43,858 bases of DNA from Butyrivibrio sp. (GTDB lineage: Bacteria; Bacillota; Clostridia; Lachnospirales; Lachnospiraceae). Positions 1 to 8,105 of this stretch are shown here, piece after piece. The DNA lies in assembly GCA_017446685.1 (NCBI GenBank), contig JAFSQI010000093.1:1-43858 (forward strand). Reading direction: 5' to 3'. The notes beneath the pieces were generated by a model that was not told the DNA's origin, made no database searches, and saw only the letters and a list, made by a program, of their open reading frames with translations. Both the position numbers and the translations under genes were made by a program. How positions within the stretch are numbered: the first letter of the stretch is position 1; the number at the start of each line of letters is the position of its first letter.

Positions 1-1
1 A

Positions 2-61
2 AAATACAAGAACAAGCTGAATGCTTTGAACAACGTTGAAATGAAGCTTGTTCTTGTATTT
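2..61. repeat. Long perfect inverted repeat at the window edge
   Basis: Bases 2-18 are the exact reverse complement of bases 45-61, a 17-bp perfect stem around a 26-base loop. The loop holds the 8-bp palindrome CAACGTTG at 31-38. No clear T-run follows on the plus strand, so it is not a textbook terminator for that strand. It could end an upstream gene outside the window, be an mRNA-stabilising hairpin, or be a protein-binding site. Its function is unknown. Confidence 0.8.
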
Positions 62-120
62 GAATCTATATGAATTACGACGCAGACGAAAATAAGCATT
101 TATGTCCACTCATATATTGG

Positions 121-207
121 CTGACAACTGAATTGTAACCAACTATATTTCCCTCATAAGGTAAAGCTACAATCGAGTTGAAAGAGTACATTTTAAGGGT
201 GTATAAT
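121..207 (+). promoter_or_regulatory. Promoter region of the cpsB operon
   Basis: The best sigma-A-like promoter is TTGAAA at 178-183, an 18-bp spacer and TATAAT at 202-207, predicting a start near 214 and a leader of about 95 bases before cpsB. A second, weaker candidate is CTGACA at 121-126, a 17-bp spacer and TATATT at 144-149. Apart from these and the hairpin at 2-61, I see no gene in bases 1-309. Confidence 0.65.
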
Positions 208-309
208 TATTTTGTAATTCCATAAATATTTTTATGAAATGATGTAAAGATAAGCCCGCCGGACATTTTTTTGCAGGAGGGTGATCAATAACTCAAAATA
301 TGGAGGCTT

Positions 310-1035
310 ATGAGAGCATCTATTGATATACACTGTCACATTATGCCTGGAGTGGATGATGGTTCACCGGATGTTAATACCAGCATGGAAATGCTCAGGA
401 TTGCTAAGAAAAACGGAATTGAGCGCATAATATTAACTCCGCATCATAAACCTATGCATCATAATGTAAGTCCTTCACACAATAAGGAATATACTTTAAA
501 GCTGCAGGAGCTTGCTGATAAAGAAAACCTTGGAATAAAGCTTTATTCCGGAAATGAAATATACTATAGCGATGAGACTATGAGAGAACTTGAAGAAGGC
601 AAAATTTCCGCTATGGCAGATTCTGAATATGTTCTGGTGGAATTTCATCCGACAAATACGTATAAATCAATTCATAATGCGATATATCAGGTTCAATCTG
701 CAGGCTTTTTTCCGATAATTGCTCATGTTGAAAGATACAGTGATGTGTTGTCTCATCCGGTTTATGTAGAAGAACTTGCTGAAATGGGCGCATATATACA
801 GGTAAATGCCTCTAGTATAATGGGCAAATATGGATTTGGAATTTCTCATTTTACAAAAAAACTTTTGAAAAAGAGGCTGGTCAACTTTGTGGCAACGGAT
901 GCTCATGATTGTCATAAAAGAGCTCCGGAAATTTCAGATTGCAGAGACTATGTGGCACGAAAATTCGGAGATGATTATTCTGACAGAATTTTTTTTTCAA
1001 ACCCGATGAGTATCATAAATAAAGAAATAATATAA
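310..1035 (+). CDS. cpsB: PHP-family protein-tyrosine phosphatase (CpsB/YwqE type)
   Basis: This is the manganese-dependent phosphotyrosine phosphatase that removes phosphate from the BY-kinase of capsule and exopolysaccharide systems, in the cytoplasm at the membrane. The 241-residue protein has the usual family length. PHP metal-ligand motifs are visible: HCH at residues 8-10, a DDG at 16-18, TPHH at 43-46, GNE near residue 77, an AHVERY stretch, and a C-terminal ATDAHD. The start is set by GGAGG at 302-306, only 3 bases from the ATG. It is the first gene of the module and sits upstream of the co-polymerase and kinase it should regulate. Family assignment is firm; the target is inferred from context. 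Confidence 0.93.
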   Translation: MRASIDIHCHIMPGVDDGSPDVNTSMEMLRIAKKNGIERIILTPHHKPMHHNVSPSHNKEYTLKLQELADKENLGIKLYSGNEIYYSDETMRELEEGKISAMADSEYVLVEFHPTNTYKSIHNAIYQVQSAGFFPIIAHVERYSDVLSHPVYVEELAEMGAYIQVNASSIMGKYGFGISHFTKKLLKKRLVNFVATDAHDCHKRAPEISDCRDYVARKFGDDYSDRIFFSNPMSIINKEII

Positions 1036-1135
1036 GGACATGCGTTTACAGCGATAAAATATTAAAGATATAAATATACGATAAAACGCTAAAGAATAAA
1101 TATTTATCTGACGATTATTTTATTAGGGGAGTCTG

Positions 1136-1855
1136 ATGGGAAACAAAGATGATGTTCTTGAAATTAACTTAGGCGAGCTTTTTTCGGTATTACTCGGTAG
1201 AGCGTTTCTGATAATCAGTGCCGGAATATTTTTTGCACTTTCAGGGCTGTTTGTGAGTAAATTTGTCATTCCTCCGAAATATGAGTCAACAACAAAGATT
1301 TATATTTTAAATAAAGAGGAAAATCAGACGGTTACATATTCTGATGTTCAGATTTCCACACAGCTCACTCAGGATTATGCAGAGCTTATAAAATCCAGGC
1401 GAGTGCTTGAAGAGGTCATTCAGAGAGTTCATCTGACAGATGTGGAATATGAGGATCTCTATGATGTCCTTAGGGTGGATACCCCGTCAGATACGAGAAT
1501 AGTAGCCATAACTGTAAAAGACAAGGATCCGCTCATGGCAATGAAGATAGCAAACTGCATTCGAGAGGTTGCCAGTGAACATATCACCGACGTTATGGAT
1601 ATTGATGCCATTAACATCGCTGAGACAGCAAATGTTCCGACAGATAAAGCGAGCCCGAGCGTTGCTAAATGGACTGTTATATCCGGCCTTGCAGGAGCTG
1701 TGGTCGTGGCATTTTTTGCAATACTTGGATATCTTTTGGACGATACCATTAAGAGCAATGATGATATAGAGAGGTATCTGGGCGTAAGTACTTTGGCTCT
1801 CATTCCTTTAATGACAGATGAAAACGGCAAGAAAAAGAAGAAAAACAAATCATGA
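1136..1855 (+). CDS. cpsC: Wzz-type polysaccharide co-polymerase (CpsC/YveK, kinase modulator)
   Basis: This is a chain-length determinant membrane protein that in Firmicutes also activates the separate CpsD kinase. Its 239 residues match the short Gram-positive type with two membrane segments, at about residues 22-42 and 178-201, flanking an extracytoplasmic Wzz domain. The second segment is preceded by a proline-containing stretch (ASPSVAKW) and followed by a basic cytoplasmic tail ending in a KKKKKNK-like run, the part expected to contact the kinase. A GGGGAG ribosome site lies just upstream of the ATG. The 100-base gap after cpsB is AT-rich with no obvious gene. A second Wzz domain is fused to a kinase at 14699. 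Confidence 0.92.
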   Translation: MGNKDDVLEINLGELFSVLLGRAFLIISAGIFFALSGLFVSKFVIPPKYESTTKIYILNKEENQTVTYSDVQISTQLTQDYAELIKSRRVLEEVIQRVHLTDVEYEDLYDVLRVDTPSDTRIVAITVKDKDPLMAMKIANCIREVASEHITDVMDIDAINIAETANVPTDKASPSVAKWTVISGLAGAVVVAFFAILGYLLDDTIKSNDDIERYLGVSTLALIPLMTDENGKKKKKNKS

Positions 1856-1876
1856 CATAAGTGGAGCGGGGAGCAT

Positions 1877-2701
1877 ATGCAGAACGCAAAAATACATTTC
1901 AGTCAGTCTGAGAATAATTATCAGATAAAAGAAGCATACAAGACGCTTCGAAGTAACATTGAATTCAGTGGTCAGAATGTAAAAGTGGTTTCAGTGACAA
2001 GTTGTACTCCGGGAGAAGGTAAAACAACTGTAGCAATGGCACTTGCAAGAGCGTTTGCCGAGGCAGGTAAAAAGACTATTCTGGTGGATGCCGATATGAG
2101 AAAATCTGTACTTGTCGGAAGATATAAAACCGGTTCTGTACGACTTGGACTCACACATTGTCTTGTAGGAAGAGAAAGATTATCAAGCGTTATTTGCGAG
2201 ACGGATACGCCAAATCTCTATGTGATTTTCAGTGGTCCTGTCCCGCCAAACCCAAGCGAACTTTTGGGAGGCAGGATTTTTGGAAAAGCACTTGAGAATA
2301 TGAAGCAGGTCTTTGAATATATTATTATTGACACACCACCTCTTGGAAGCGTTATTGATGCGGCAGTTGTGGCAAAGCAGTGCGACGGCACGGTAATGGT
2401 AATAGAGAGCAATGCTATCAGCTACAGGTTTGCTCAGAGGGTAAAAGACCAGCTTGATAAGGCAGGCGCTAAAATCCTTGGGGTTGTTCTTAATAAGGTA
2501 GATATCAGCGGAAAAGGCTATTACGGAAACTACGGTCATTATTATGGCAAGTACTATGGCAAATATTATGGGAAGTATTATGGCAAATACGGCGAAGATA
2601 ACCTTAATGACCAGAGCAAACCGCCTGCAGCTACCGAAGAATCAAATGATGACGATCTTGATGAACTTAACTATCTTGCAGGAGTTATGAGGAAGGATTG
2701 A
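1877..2701 (+). CDS. cpsD: BY-kinase, polysaccharide biosynthesis tyrosine autokinase (CpsD/YwqD)
   Basis: This is a cytoplasmic bacterial tyrosine kinase that works with CpsC and autophosphorylates a C-terminal tyrosine cluster to control polymer length and export. Of its 274 residues, Walker A is SCTPGEGKT at 42-50, Walker A' is ILVDADMR at 68-75 and Walker B is YIIIDTPP at 148-155. The tail is unusual: residues 215-238 contain 12 tyrosines, largely four copies of YYGK encoded by four 12-bp units at 2540-2587. After the cluster come about 36 mostly acidic residues instead of an immediate end. The ribosome site is GGGGAGC. CpsB is the expected phosphatase. Confidence 0.93.
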   Translation: MQNAKIHFSQSENNYQIKEAYKTLRSNIEFSGQNVKVVSVTSCTPGEGKTTVAMALARAFAEAGKKTILVDADMRKSVLVGRYKTGSVRLGLTHCLVGRERLSSVICETDTPNLYVIFSGPVPPNPSELLGGRIFGKALENMKQVFEYIIIDTPPLGSVIDAAVVAKQCDGTVMVIESNAISYRFAQRVKDQLDKAGAKILGVVLNKVDISGKGYYGNYGHYYGKYYGKYYGKYYGKYGEDNLNDQSKPPAATEESNDDDLDELNYLAGVMRKD

Positions 2702-2706
2702 AATAA

Positions 2707-3159
2707 GTGAAAAGTAATATTTTGGGGATTGTTTTTACGATACTAAGTGGTGTACTTATCGTAATGATCATACTTGCATATGAAAGAAGTGACAGGGAAG
2801 AACCTGAATTCAGGTTTTCTGCTCTCAATCTTACATATGATTCTGATACCACAGATAACGATCTTATTGACGGAATAAATGCCTATGATGCAGTTGATGG
2901 GGATCTTACTTCAAGAATTGTGGTTGAAAAGGTTGTATTAAATAAAGATGCAAAAACTGCAGTGGTATATTATGCAGTTGCAGATTACAGCGGCAATGTT
3001 GCCAAGCAGTCGAGGGTTTTTCCTGCTGACATCAAAAGTATGGTAGTTGAAGCTGACGAATTGCAGAGCACTGAAGATATGAATTTTCCGCAGCTTAGTT
3101 TTGGTGAAGGCGAATCTTCATATGCAAGCAGTGGAGTAAGCGCTGAAGCAAATCCTTAA
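2707..3159 (+). CDS. Membrane-anchored protein with one Ig-like (DUF5011-type) domain
   Basis: This 150-residue protein starts at a GTG preceded by AGGAAG. It has one N-terminal membrane segment (residues 5-24), then an extracellular part. Residues about 53-105 follow the DUF5011/Cry22-like Ig pattern: a DGINAYDAVDGDLTSRI core and a later YYAVADYSGNVA strand. The C-terminus is acidic and low in complexity. Such domains are usually structural or adhesive and non-catalytic. It lies 5 bases after cpsD and before the LCP gene, so it probably belongs to the assembly or attachment machinery at the membrane surface, but its specific role is unknown. Confidence 0.72.
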   Translation: MKSNILGIVFTILSGVLIVMIILAYERSDREEPEFRFSALNLTYDSDTTDNDLIDGINAYDAVDGDLTSRIVVEKVVLNKDAKTAVVYYAVADYSGNVAKQSRVFPADIKSMVVEADELQSTEDMNFPQLSFGEGESSYASSGVSAEANP

Positions 3160-3223
3160 TAAAATGCTATTGTTCAGACAGTGGCAGTTGCGCTTATCAT
3201 TTTGTTAAAAGATGCAGGAGTGA

Positions 3224-4294
3224 ATGTTAATGGGCAGTAAGACCAAAATATTTCTCATAGTGTGGGCATCTCTTATGACCTTGATAGCAGGTGGTGTTAT
3301 TGGATTTGAGGTTGTAAGAATGGTTGGTAAAGCAAATCTTGACTCGAAATCTGTGACAAGTACCCCTATGATTGATCAGGCAGACGCTGCGCTATTGGCA
3401 TCTTCCTCAAATACACCTGAATGGCAGCCGGACTGGGTAAGGTTTGACGGTGACGTATATGATTACAACGAAGACATTATTACTTTCCTCATCATGGGAA
3501 TTGACAAGGATGACGAGGTGGTAAAAGAGGTAAAAGAGGGAACAGAAGGTGGACAGGCTGACGGTCTTTTTCTTCTTGTTTTAAATCCGCATAATGAGTC
3601 AATCAAAATAATAGGAATAAACAGAAATACAATGACAGATGTGGATATATATGATGAGTACGGAAGATATCAGACAACAGTGCTTGCTCAGATTGCGACA
3701 CAGCATGGATTTGGAAATGGAATGGAAGAATCCTGTGAATATCAGGTAAAAGCGGTGTCGAATCTATTTTACCAGCTCCCTATACATGGCTATGCAGCAA
3801 TAAATATGAGCGCTATACCAACGATAAATGATATGGTTGGAGGTGTTGATGTTACCGTGCTCGAAGACCTTACGAAGTGGGATAAGAAGCTGGTGGAGGG
3901 TGCCAAAGTACACCTTGAAGGCATGACTGCCTATCATTATGTAAAGAGCCGTGACATTACAAAGTTTGGTTCTTCTGACAGAAGGCTTGAAAGACAGCGG
4001 CAGTACTTGAATTCCTTTATTAAAGCAGCAAGAGATGCAAGTACTGAAAATACAAATGCAGCCGTTGAAATTTTTTCCGAAATAAGCAGCAAAATGGTGA
4101 CTAACATTTCAGCGGACGAGGTATCTTATCTTGCTCCCGATATGGCGAAGTATTCTTTTGATTCGACTGATTTTATGATGATAGACGGTAAGACCGAGAA
4201 AAATGGCGAGTTTGAAGAATTTCACATTGATGAGGATGACCTGTATAAAACCATAATAGATGTATTTTATGAAAAAGTTGAAAATTTGGACTAA
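3224..4294 (+). CDS. LytR-CpsA-Psr (LCP) family phosphotransferase
   Basis: LCP enzymes move lipid-linked glycopolymers to peptidoglycan on the outer face of the membrane. This 356-residue protein has a membrane segment at residues 8-30 and an LCP domain from about residue 84. Visible signatures are LIMGID at 89-94, the Asp of the QADG stretch at 113, the conserved Arg at 134 within GINRNT (Asn where the family usually has Asp), and the Arg-rich SSDRRLERQRQYL motif about 70 percent along. The start has GCAGGAG upstream; an in-frame ATG at 3230 is an alternative. It probably attaches polymer made by this or a neighbouring locus. Confidence 0.9.
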   Translation: MLMGSKTKIFLIVWASLMTLIAGGVIGFEVVRMVGKANLDSKSVTSTPMIDQADAALLASSSNTPEWQPDWVRFDGDVYDYNEDIITFLIMGIDKDDEVVKEVKEGTEGGQADGLFLLVLNPHNESIKIIGINRNTMTDVDIYDEYGRYQTTVLAQIATQHGFGNGMEESCEYQVKAVSNLFYQLPIHGYAAINMSAIPTINDMVGGVDVTVLEDLTKWDKKLVEGAKVHLEGMTAYHYVKSRDITKFGSSDRRLERQRQYLNSFIKAARDASTENTNAAVEIFSEISSKMVTNISADEVSYLAPDMAKYSFDSTDFMMIDGKTEKNGEFEEFHIDEDDLYKTIIDVFYEKVENLD

Positions 4295-4298
4295 AGAA

Positions 4299-5066
4299 AT
4301 GAAAACCACAAGCCGATATATAAGCATAAGATTGAAAACTATCAGTATAATCATGACACTTGCCCTTGTTTTTGCCGCTTTGCAAGGATGTTCCGGTGGA
4401 AAAAATGAATCGGCTCGTGGCGGTAATGGTGATTTAAGTTCTTATTTTGTGGACTTTGAGAAGTTAAAGAAAGAAAACAGCGATATATTTGGCTGGATAC
4501 ATATTCCTGACACAGATATAGATTATCCAGTGGTGCAAAGCTCGGACGGTGATGATTCTTTTTACAAGAATCACAATTCATTAAAAGAGTCCGATAGCAG
4601 AGGTGCGATTTATATAGAAGCAGCCAATATGAAGGATATGTGTGATTTCAACGAGGTTATTCACGGATCTTCTCCGGAAGATGGAAGCTTATTTGCCGGA
4701 CTGGAAAAGTTTCTGGATAGAAATTATTTTGATGAACACACATATATATATATTTATTTGGATGGTAACGCGCTTATTTATTATGTCTTTGCGGCATATA
4801 CAAGAGATGATGAGCGGCTTTTGGAACAGTATGATTTTTCATATGCTTCCGGATGTCAGGCATTTCTTGATGAGATATACGGAACCAAGACTATGGGAAA
4901 GATAGTAAGGAGCGGCTGGGAAGATGCGGTCAGGCCTGAAAACTTTCTCGTGACATTGTCGACAGTTGACCCTGCTTCTAAGAATCAGATTGTGGTTGTA
5001 GGGTGTCTTGTAGGGGACGTAGCAGGGAAAATTGACAGATTTGTGGATTATAGTGACCCTGAATAA
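4299..5066 (+). CDS. Sortase-B-fold lipoprotein lacking all three catalytic residues (pseudosortase)
   Basis: With this start the product has 255 residues and a lipoprotein signal: basic n-region, hydrophobic residues 14-28 and an LQGC lipobox ending at Cys31. Starts at 4260 or 4269 would overlap the LCP gene and give a long n-region; ribosome sites decide nothing. The body is clearly class B sortase: GWIHIPDTDIDYPVVQS, a DGSLFAGL strand and FLVTLST. The catalytic positions are changed. The His of the usual YGH is Ser124 (the text reads IHGSS), the Cys after TLST is Val223, and the Arg of the last strand is Cys236. It should not transpeptidate; a binding or scaffold role beside LCP is inferred. 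Confidence 0.85.
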   Translation: MKTTSRYISIRLKTISIIMTLALVFAALQGCSGGKNESARGGNGDLSSYFVDFEKLKKENSDIFGWIHIPDTDIDYPVVQSSDGDDSFYKNHNSLKESDSRGAIYIEAANMKDMCDFNEVIHGSSPEDGSLFAGLEKFLDRNYFDEHTYIYIYLDGNALIYYVFAAYTRDDERLLEQYDFSYASGCQAFLDEIYGTKTMGKIVRSGWEDAVRPENFLVTLSTVDPASKNQIVVVGCLVGDVAGKIDRFVDYSDPE

Positions 5067-5105
5067 TATAGTTTATAAAACAAGGAAAGATGGAGGCGGG
5101 AAAAA

Positions 5106-5840
5106 ATGAAAAGAATTCTAGCTCTCATGGTTGCCGGTGTGTTATTTGTTTCTTCATCTGTGTGCGTTTTTGCAACAGATACAGGTTCAAAGAGCATTAC
5201 TGCCGAAGATGTGCTCAAGGAAGAGGTTGATGCATTAAAAGGAATTGTTGAAAAGCAGAATGAATATATGGATAAACAGGCTGAACTTTTAGATAAGCAG
5301 TCTGGCCAGATTTCAACGCTTATAAATGCTGTAATTGCCTCAAAATCCAATTCGGGCACCTCATCCGGATCTTCAGGATCCTCAGGTGGAGGCGGCAGAA
5401 GCCAGGGCGCAGGAAGCGCAGCTACTGATGTGAGAACAATTATGCTTGCTAAAAATAATGCTGTTTCTTATGGTTCAAATATTGTTTCACAGGGTGGACA
5501 CGTTGAGATAAACGGTGGTAAGAGTAATGTTACATTCATGGTAAGTGTTCCTGACAGTGGAACAGTTTCTTCAGCAGCTTCGCTTGCAACAAGTGTCGGC
5601 GGCTCGCTTATAAACTGTGTGGCAGTAAGTTCAACCGTTGCTTTTAAGACTGCAAAAGTAAACTTCTATGTTACAGGTGTTAATGTAGGCGATAATGTTG
5701 CTGTATATCAGGCTCAGGGCGGAAAATGGGTACAGCTTCAGACTCCCGAAATTCGAAAAGATCATGTTATTGTAAATATGTCACAGACAGGAACAGTTGC
5801 ATTTATAAGAGTTCCGGTTCTCGCAGCTACTACAAACTGA
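5106..5840 (+). CDS. Secreted coiled-coil protein of unknown function
   Basis: This 244-residue protein has a signal peptide (residues 1-23, cut after VFA), an amphipathic probable coiled coil at about 33-77 rich in Glu, Lys and Gln, a Ser/Gly linker at 81-105, and a C-terminal beta-rich domain at about 108-244 with alternating hydrophobic strands and few charges. I do not recognise the C-terminal domain. There is no LPXTG or membrane anchor, so it is probably released or held by partners. A GGAGGCGGG ribosome site precedes the ATG. It is the last gene before a strong terminator and follows the LCP and pseudosortase genes, suggesting a surface-structure role. Confidence 0.7.
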   Translation: MKRILALMVAGVLFVSSSVCVFATDTGSKSITAEDVLKEEVDALKGIVEKQNEYMDKQAELLDKQSGQISTLINAVIASKSNSGTSSGSSGSSGGGGRSQGAGSAATDVRTIMLAKNNAVSYGSNIVSQGGHVEINGGKSNVTFMVSVPDSGTVSSAASLATSVGGSLINCVAVSSTVAFKTAKVNFYVTGVNVGDNVAVYQAQGGKWVQLQTPEIRKDHVIVNMSQTGTVAFIRVPVLAATTN

Positions 5841-5852
5841 ATCAGAGAATAA

Positions 5853-5897
5853 AAAAACGGCAAAGAGTCACTTGTGGCTCTTTGCTATTTTGTTTTT
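5853..5897. terminator. Bidirectional rho-independent terminator
   Basis: The stem 5860-5870 pairs with 5875-5885 (11 pairs including one G-T) around a CTTG loop. A T-rich run follows on the plus strand (to about 5897), and a run of seven A at 5851-5857 gives a U-tract for minus-strand transcripts. It ends both the cpsB module and the convergent glycosyltransferase gene, whose stop codon lies inside the stem. Confidence 0.85.
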
Positions 5898-6854
5898 TAT
5901 GTATCCGTATATTTTTAAATTCAGGCAAAATAATAAAAGTCTAAGTCTGTCTTTGAAATTAACATGCGCATAAAGTCTTGGAATTAATCTCTTGAAGGCT
6001 TTGTACAGACGTGTTATTTCTTCTTTGGATTTTTTATCTTTCAGGTTCTTATCAGCGTTTAGCAGTATCCTTGCTCCAAAAGAAAAAGTAGAGAAAGCTG
6101 CTTCATACAATTCTTTGCTTAATAGATAATCCATGCGATTTACTCTTGCCTCGGCGCCTATGAGGTTTTGGAATCTAAATGGTTTTCCACTGATACCTTC
6201 ACTTTTTCTGTGGATATATTGAATATAAAATGCATAATCAAGGAAATAAAAAGAGTTACAATTTGCGACATATTTGTCTAAAACGTATTCATCACCATTT
6301 ATGACAGCACTGTCATTAAATTTTACATTTTCCCAGACTTTGGCTTTATATAGCTTTGACCAGACAACTGAGCCTATATATATACCGGGAAGATTTACAA
6401 TCTCCCAAAACTCTTTTTCTGTTATCATTCTGTTACAGTATTTTGCTGGAACTACAACTTCTTTTAGCGTTTTATTATTATCATAATAGGTCGCGTATTT
6501 TCCTGTTACAAGATCAGCCCCACTTGTGACAGCAGCGTCAACAAGCTTTGAAATAGCTTCTTCGGCAAGTTGATCATCGCTGTCCATAAAAAGATAGTAA
6601 TCACCACTGGCTTTTTCCAAAGCAAAATTTCTTGCATGGGATACACCATGGTTTTCTGTATGGAATATGTGAATATTATTGTAATTTTCAGAAAAAGCAT
6701 TGATTACTTGTAAAGTATCATCTGTGCTTCCATCATCTACAATTATTATTTCAGTTTTTTTATAATCCTGATTTAAAATGCTTTTTATGCAATCAGATAT
6801 TGAATCTCTGCAGTTGTATACAGGTAGTATGATTGTTACAAGATTAGAAGACAT
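5868..6854 (-). CDS. GT2 family glycosyltransferase (EpsJ-like), orphan
   Basis: This 328-residue GT-A enzyme probably transfers a sugar from a nucleotide sugar. It starts with the family strand TIILPVYN, has IIIVDDGSTDDT near residue 36 and the metal-binding DSDD in FMDSDDQL near residue 92. A basic C-terminal region (residues about 265-328) may lie on the membrane. A GAAAGGA ribosome site precedes the ATG. It is alone on the minus strand between the cpsB module and hisC, with its own promoter. Its C-terminal layout resembles the other minus-strand GT2 at 39851. Acceptor and sugar cannot be predicted. Confidence 0.88.
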   Translation of the reverse strand: MSSNLVTIILPVYNCRDSISDCIKSILNQDYKKTEIIIVDDGSTDDTLQVINAFSENYNNIHIFHTENHGVSHARNFALEKASGDYYLFMDSDDQLAEEAISKLVDAAVTSGADLVTGKYATYYDNNKTLKEVVVPAKYCNRMITEKEFWEIVNLPGIYIGSVVWSKLYKAKVWENVKFNDSAVINGDEYVLDKYVANCNSFYFLDYAFYIQYIHRKSEGISGKPFRFQNLIGAEARVNRMDYLLSKELYEAAFSTFSFGARILLNADKNLKDKKSKEEITRLYKAFKRLIPRLYAHVNFKDRLRLLLFCLNLKIYGYIKNKIAKSHK

Positions 6855-6912
6855 AAAAATCCTTTCATCAATTCTGGATCAATTGTTGTTTGGACAAAAT
6901 CCCAATGCTTAA

Positions 6913-6941
6913 AATATACAATTAAAGAGCAGTACATACAA
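6913..6941 (-). promoter_or_regulatory. Promoter of the minus-strand GT2 gene
   Basis: Read on the minus strand, TTGTAT (6936-6941), a 17-bp spacer and TATATT (6913-6918) form a sigma-A-like promoter about 60 bases upstream of the ATG at 6854. It lies back to back with the hisC promoter. Confidence 0.5.
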
Positions 6942-6954
6942 TATTTTTTTATTA

Positions 6955-6983
6955 TTGCAGTAATTTTCTGCTTTGCGTATAAT
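6955..6983 (+). promoter_or_regulatory. Promoter of the hisC operon
   Basis: TTGCAG at 6955-6960, a 17-bp spacer and a perfect TATAAT at 6978-6983 predict a transcript start near 6990, about 40 bases before the hisC ATG at 7032. Confidence 0.65.
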
Positions 6984-7031
6984 GAAAAACGTGTAACTGT
7001 TTTGCGGCATTTTATACAGAGGAGTGAGTTT

Positions 7032-8087
7032 ATGAGCTATGAAGATAAAGTAAGGAAGGTAGTACCGTATACTCCGGGTGAGCAGCCTAAGATAAAGAAT
7101 ATTATTAAGCTTAACACCAATGAAAACCCATATCCACCGGCGCCCGGAGTTGAGAAGTTGTTAAAGGAGATGGACATATCTGAATTTAGAAAATATCCGG
7201 ATCCCTCATGCACTGTTTTAGTTGATGCCATCGCGGATTTTTATAATGTTGATAAAAATAAAGTTTTTGTGGGCGTTGGTTCAGATGACGTTCTGAGTAT
7301 GGCATTTCTTACATTTTTTAATTCTGATAAACCGATTCTTTTTCCTGATATAACATATTCATTTTATGATGTTTGGGCTAATTTATACAGAATCCCGTTT
7401 AGACAGATTCCTTTGAGGGATGATTTTACAATTAACTCCGAAGATTATTACATAGATAACGGAGGAATAGTAATTGCCAATCCTAATGCACCGACAGGTC
7501 TTGAGCTTCCTTTATCTGAAATAGAAGAAATTGTAAAAAGAAATCCGGATGTGGTTGTTATTGTTGACGAAGCATATGTGGATTTTGGAGGTGTCAGTGC
7601 GCTTTCTCTTATTGATAAATACGAAAATCTTCTTGTAGTACAGACCTTTTCAAAGTCGCGCTCAATGGCCGGAATGAGGATTGGTTTCGCTTTTGGCTGC
7701 CCAAAGCTTATAAAATATCTTTCCGATGCCAAGTTTTCTTTTAACTCTTATACGATGAATATGCCATCATTGTATTTGGGAGCTGCAGCAATTGCGGACA
7801 GAGAATACTTTGAAAAGACAACATCAATGGTTGTAGCAACAAGAGAACGTACAAAAAAAGAATTGAGTAATCTTGGATTTGTTTTTGGAGATTCAAAAAC
7901 AAACTTCATCTTTGCAATACACCCTGAAAGGGAAGGTAAGGAAATCTTTGATTATTTGAGAAGCCGTGGTATAATAGTGCGTCGCTTTGATTCTCCGAGA
8001 ATCAGCCAATATCTTAGAATATCGATAGGAACTGATGGGGAGATGGAACAGCTGATTGCTGTATTAAAAGAGTTTCTTGGCAAATAA
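7032..8087 (+). CDS. hisC: Histidinol-phosphate aminotransferase
   Basis: This is a PLP enzyme of histidine biosynthesis converting imidazole acetol phosphate and glutamate to histidinol phosphate. Its 351 residues match the fold-type I aminotransferase family: NTNENPYPPAPGV near the N-terminus, an ANPNAPTGL loop, VDEAYVDFGG, and the PLP-lysine motif TFSKSRSMAGMRIGF. The C-terminal RRFDSPRISQYLRISIG is typical of HisC. I chose the ATG at 7032 because GAGGAG lies upstream and the product begins at the usual place; a TTG at 7002 would also be open. Other his genes are absent nearby. The two downstream genes are probably cotranscribed. Confidence 0.9.
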   Translation: MSYEDKVRKVVPYTPGEQPKIKNIIKLNTNENPYPPAPGVEKLLKEMDISEFRKYPDPSCTVLVDAIADFYNVDKNKVFVGVGSDDVLSMAFLTFFNSDKPILFPDITYSFYDVWANLYRIPFRQIPLRDDFTINSEDYYIDNGGIVIANPNAPTGLELPLSEIEEIVKRNPDVVVIVDEAYVDFGGVSALSLIDKYENLLVVQTFSKSRSMAGMRIGFAFGCPKLIKYLSDAKFSFNSYTMNMPSLYLGAAAIADREYFEKTTSMVVATRERTKKELSNLGFVFGDSKTNFIFAIHPEREGKEIFDYLRSRGIIVRRFDSPRISQYLRISIGTDGEMEQLIAVLKEFLGK

Positions 8088-8105
8088 TTTTTTAGAGGAG
8101 TTTTT

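Noticed and set aside
281-313. Possible 10-codon leader peptide (GTG start) whose stop overlaps the cpsB ATG
   Set aside because: The GGAGG is directly against the GTG with no spacing, and the peptide has no regulatory codon pattern.
5726-5944. Plus-strand open frame running through the terminator at 5853-5897
   Set aside because: It overlaps the secreted-protein gene in another frame and crosses a strong hairpin.
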